NCBI RefSeq assembly: GCF_018371055.1
Contig: NZ_JAGYZD010000004.1
Span: 1-25,035 of the forward strand
DNA length: 25,035 nucleotides
Source: Finegoldia magna
GTDB lineage: Bacteria; Bacillota; Clostridia; Tissierellales; Peptoniphilaceae
Direction: 5' to 3'
Below are positions 24,677-25,035 of the stretch, piece after piece; position 1 is the first letter of the stretch, and each line of letters opens with the position of its first letter. The position numbers and the translations under genes were made by a program. Below the pieces are notes generated by a model that saw only the letters and a program-made list of their open reading frames with translations, searched no databases and was not told where the DNA came from.

Positions 24677-24943
24677 CTACTTAAAAAGTATATTTCCAAT
24701 GAACATAGTAATTGGGAAAGATAATAGCAATAACAAGTTCAAAAAAGCAAATAATATAGATTTTCTTTTTACGGAAGATATCAAGCCAATTATCCCAAGT
24801 ATAGGGCATATAAAAATCGTGCTTATACCTAAAGGCTTTAATTCTGTAAATTTATCTAATAAATTCACAGGAAGAATATATGAAATAACAAACACTATTA
24901 TACCGAGTACAAATGTGTATTTCCCTATATTAGTTCTTAGCAT
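24677..24943 (-). CDS. Small membrane protein, three helices, function unknown
   Basis: An 88-residue hydrophobic protein with about three membrane segments: YTFVLGIIVFVISYILPV, ISTIFICPILGIIGLIS and ILFAFLNLLLLLSFPITMFI. The ATG at 24943 overlaps the stop of the upstream frame (ATGCTAA), so translation is probably coupled, and the thioredoxin-like gene follows 12 nt later. I do not recognise the family. Small multi-helix proteins beside bacteriocin genes are often immunity proteins, or partners of an extracytoplasmic thioredoxin. Neither role can be shown here. Confidence 0.6.
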   Translation of the reverse strand: MLRTNIGKYTFVLGIIVFVISYILPVNLLDKFTELKPLGISTIFICPILGIIGLISSVKRKSILFAFLNLLLLLSFPITMFIGNILFK

Positions 24944-25035
24944 CCAACTTGCCCCACAGTATTAAAATACGTTCTAATTGCCCATGCTACTTTAGCCATT
25001 GTTCCTGACATTTCACTTTTATGTTCATCGATATA
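24937..25035 (-). CDS. C-terminal fragment of an unidentified protein (partial)
   Basis: One minus-strand frame is open from the right window edge through 32 codons to TAA at 24937-24939. It ends MSGTMAKVAWAIRTYFNTVG and then a short tail finishing in Cys. The other two frames close within a few codons. Its stop overlaps the start of the next gene by four bases, which supports it as real. The small amphipathic, glycine-containing tail could belong to a bacteriocin-like peptide, but the beginning lies outside the window and no family can be assigned. Confidence 0.45.
   Translation of the reverse strand, partial: YIDEHKSEMSGTMAKVAWAIRTYFNTVGQVGC

Noticed and set aside
24642..24965. Plus-strand 107-residue frame
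   Set aside because: It lies opposite the three-helix membrane protein and has no ribosome site. The minus-strand frame has a plausible membrane protein composition and operon position.

Overview
This is an AT-rich window from a low-GC Gram-positive bacterium (Bacillota). Strong AGGAGG ribosome sites, frequent TTG starts, T-tailed hairpin terminators and the protein families suggest an anaerobic clostridial or tissierellial lineage. The species cannot be read from the sequence. Nearly all genes lie on the minus strand. A small plus-strand mobilisation module splits two biosynthetic regions.

Region 1 (1-11205, minus strand) is a salicylate-based metallophore locus, probably a siderophore. A DtxR/MntR-family metalloregulator gene comes first and ends in a terminator. 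An operon follows that opens with an MbtI/Irp9-type salicylate synthase and continues with aroB, aroA, aroC, a fused aroE-aroK, aroQ and a DAHP synthase. Together these cover all seven shikimate-pathway steps from PEP and erythrose-4-phosphate to chorismate, plus the step to salicylate. A second promoter drives a type II thioesterase, an Sfp-type phosphopantetheinyl transferase, a salicylate-AMP ligase, and the start of a protein opening with an aryl-carrier domain, cut by the window edge and presumably an NRPS. The gene set resembles yersiniabactin/pyochelin systems. Both promoters carry the same dyad operator (10-bp arms ATTAAGTTAG / CTAACTTAAT around 6 nt), placed identically over the -10 element.

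Region 2 (about 11300-15020) is mobile DNA. It holds a hairpin-rich candidate oriT, a promoter followed by a terminator-like leader hairpin, and mobC and mobA (MOBP-type relaxase) on the plus strand. Beyond these lies a decayed IS256-family transposase on the minus strand. No integrase or replication gene is visible.

Region 3 (15143-25035, minus strand) is a class II lanthipeptide cluster. In transcription order it holds an unidentified C-terminal fragment, a small three-helix membrane protein and a membrane-anchored thioredoxin-like protein, then a gap of about 290 nt, then lanF-lanE-lanG (immunity ABC transporter), lanA, an attenuator-like terminator, lanM, lanT with a C39 peptidase domain, and a secreted DUF2599-like protein. 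The predicted core peptide has the lipid II-binding CTxTxEC motif of the mersacidin/plantaricin C group, and an unusual His/Cys-rich N-terminal half.
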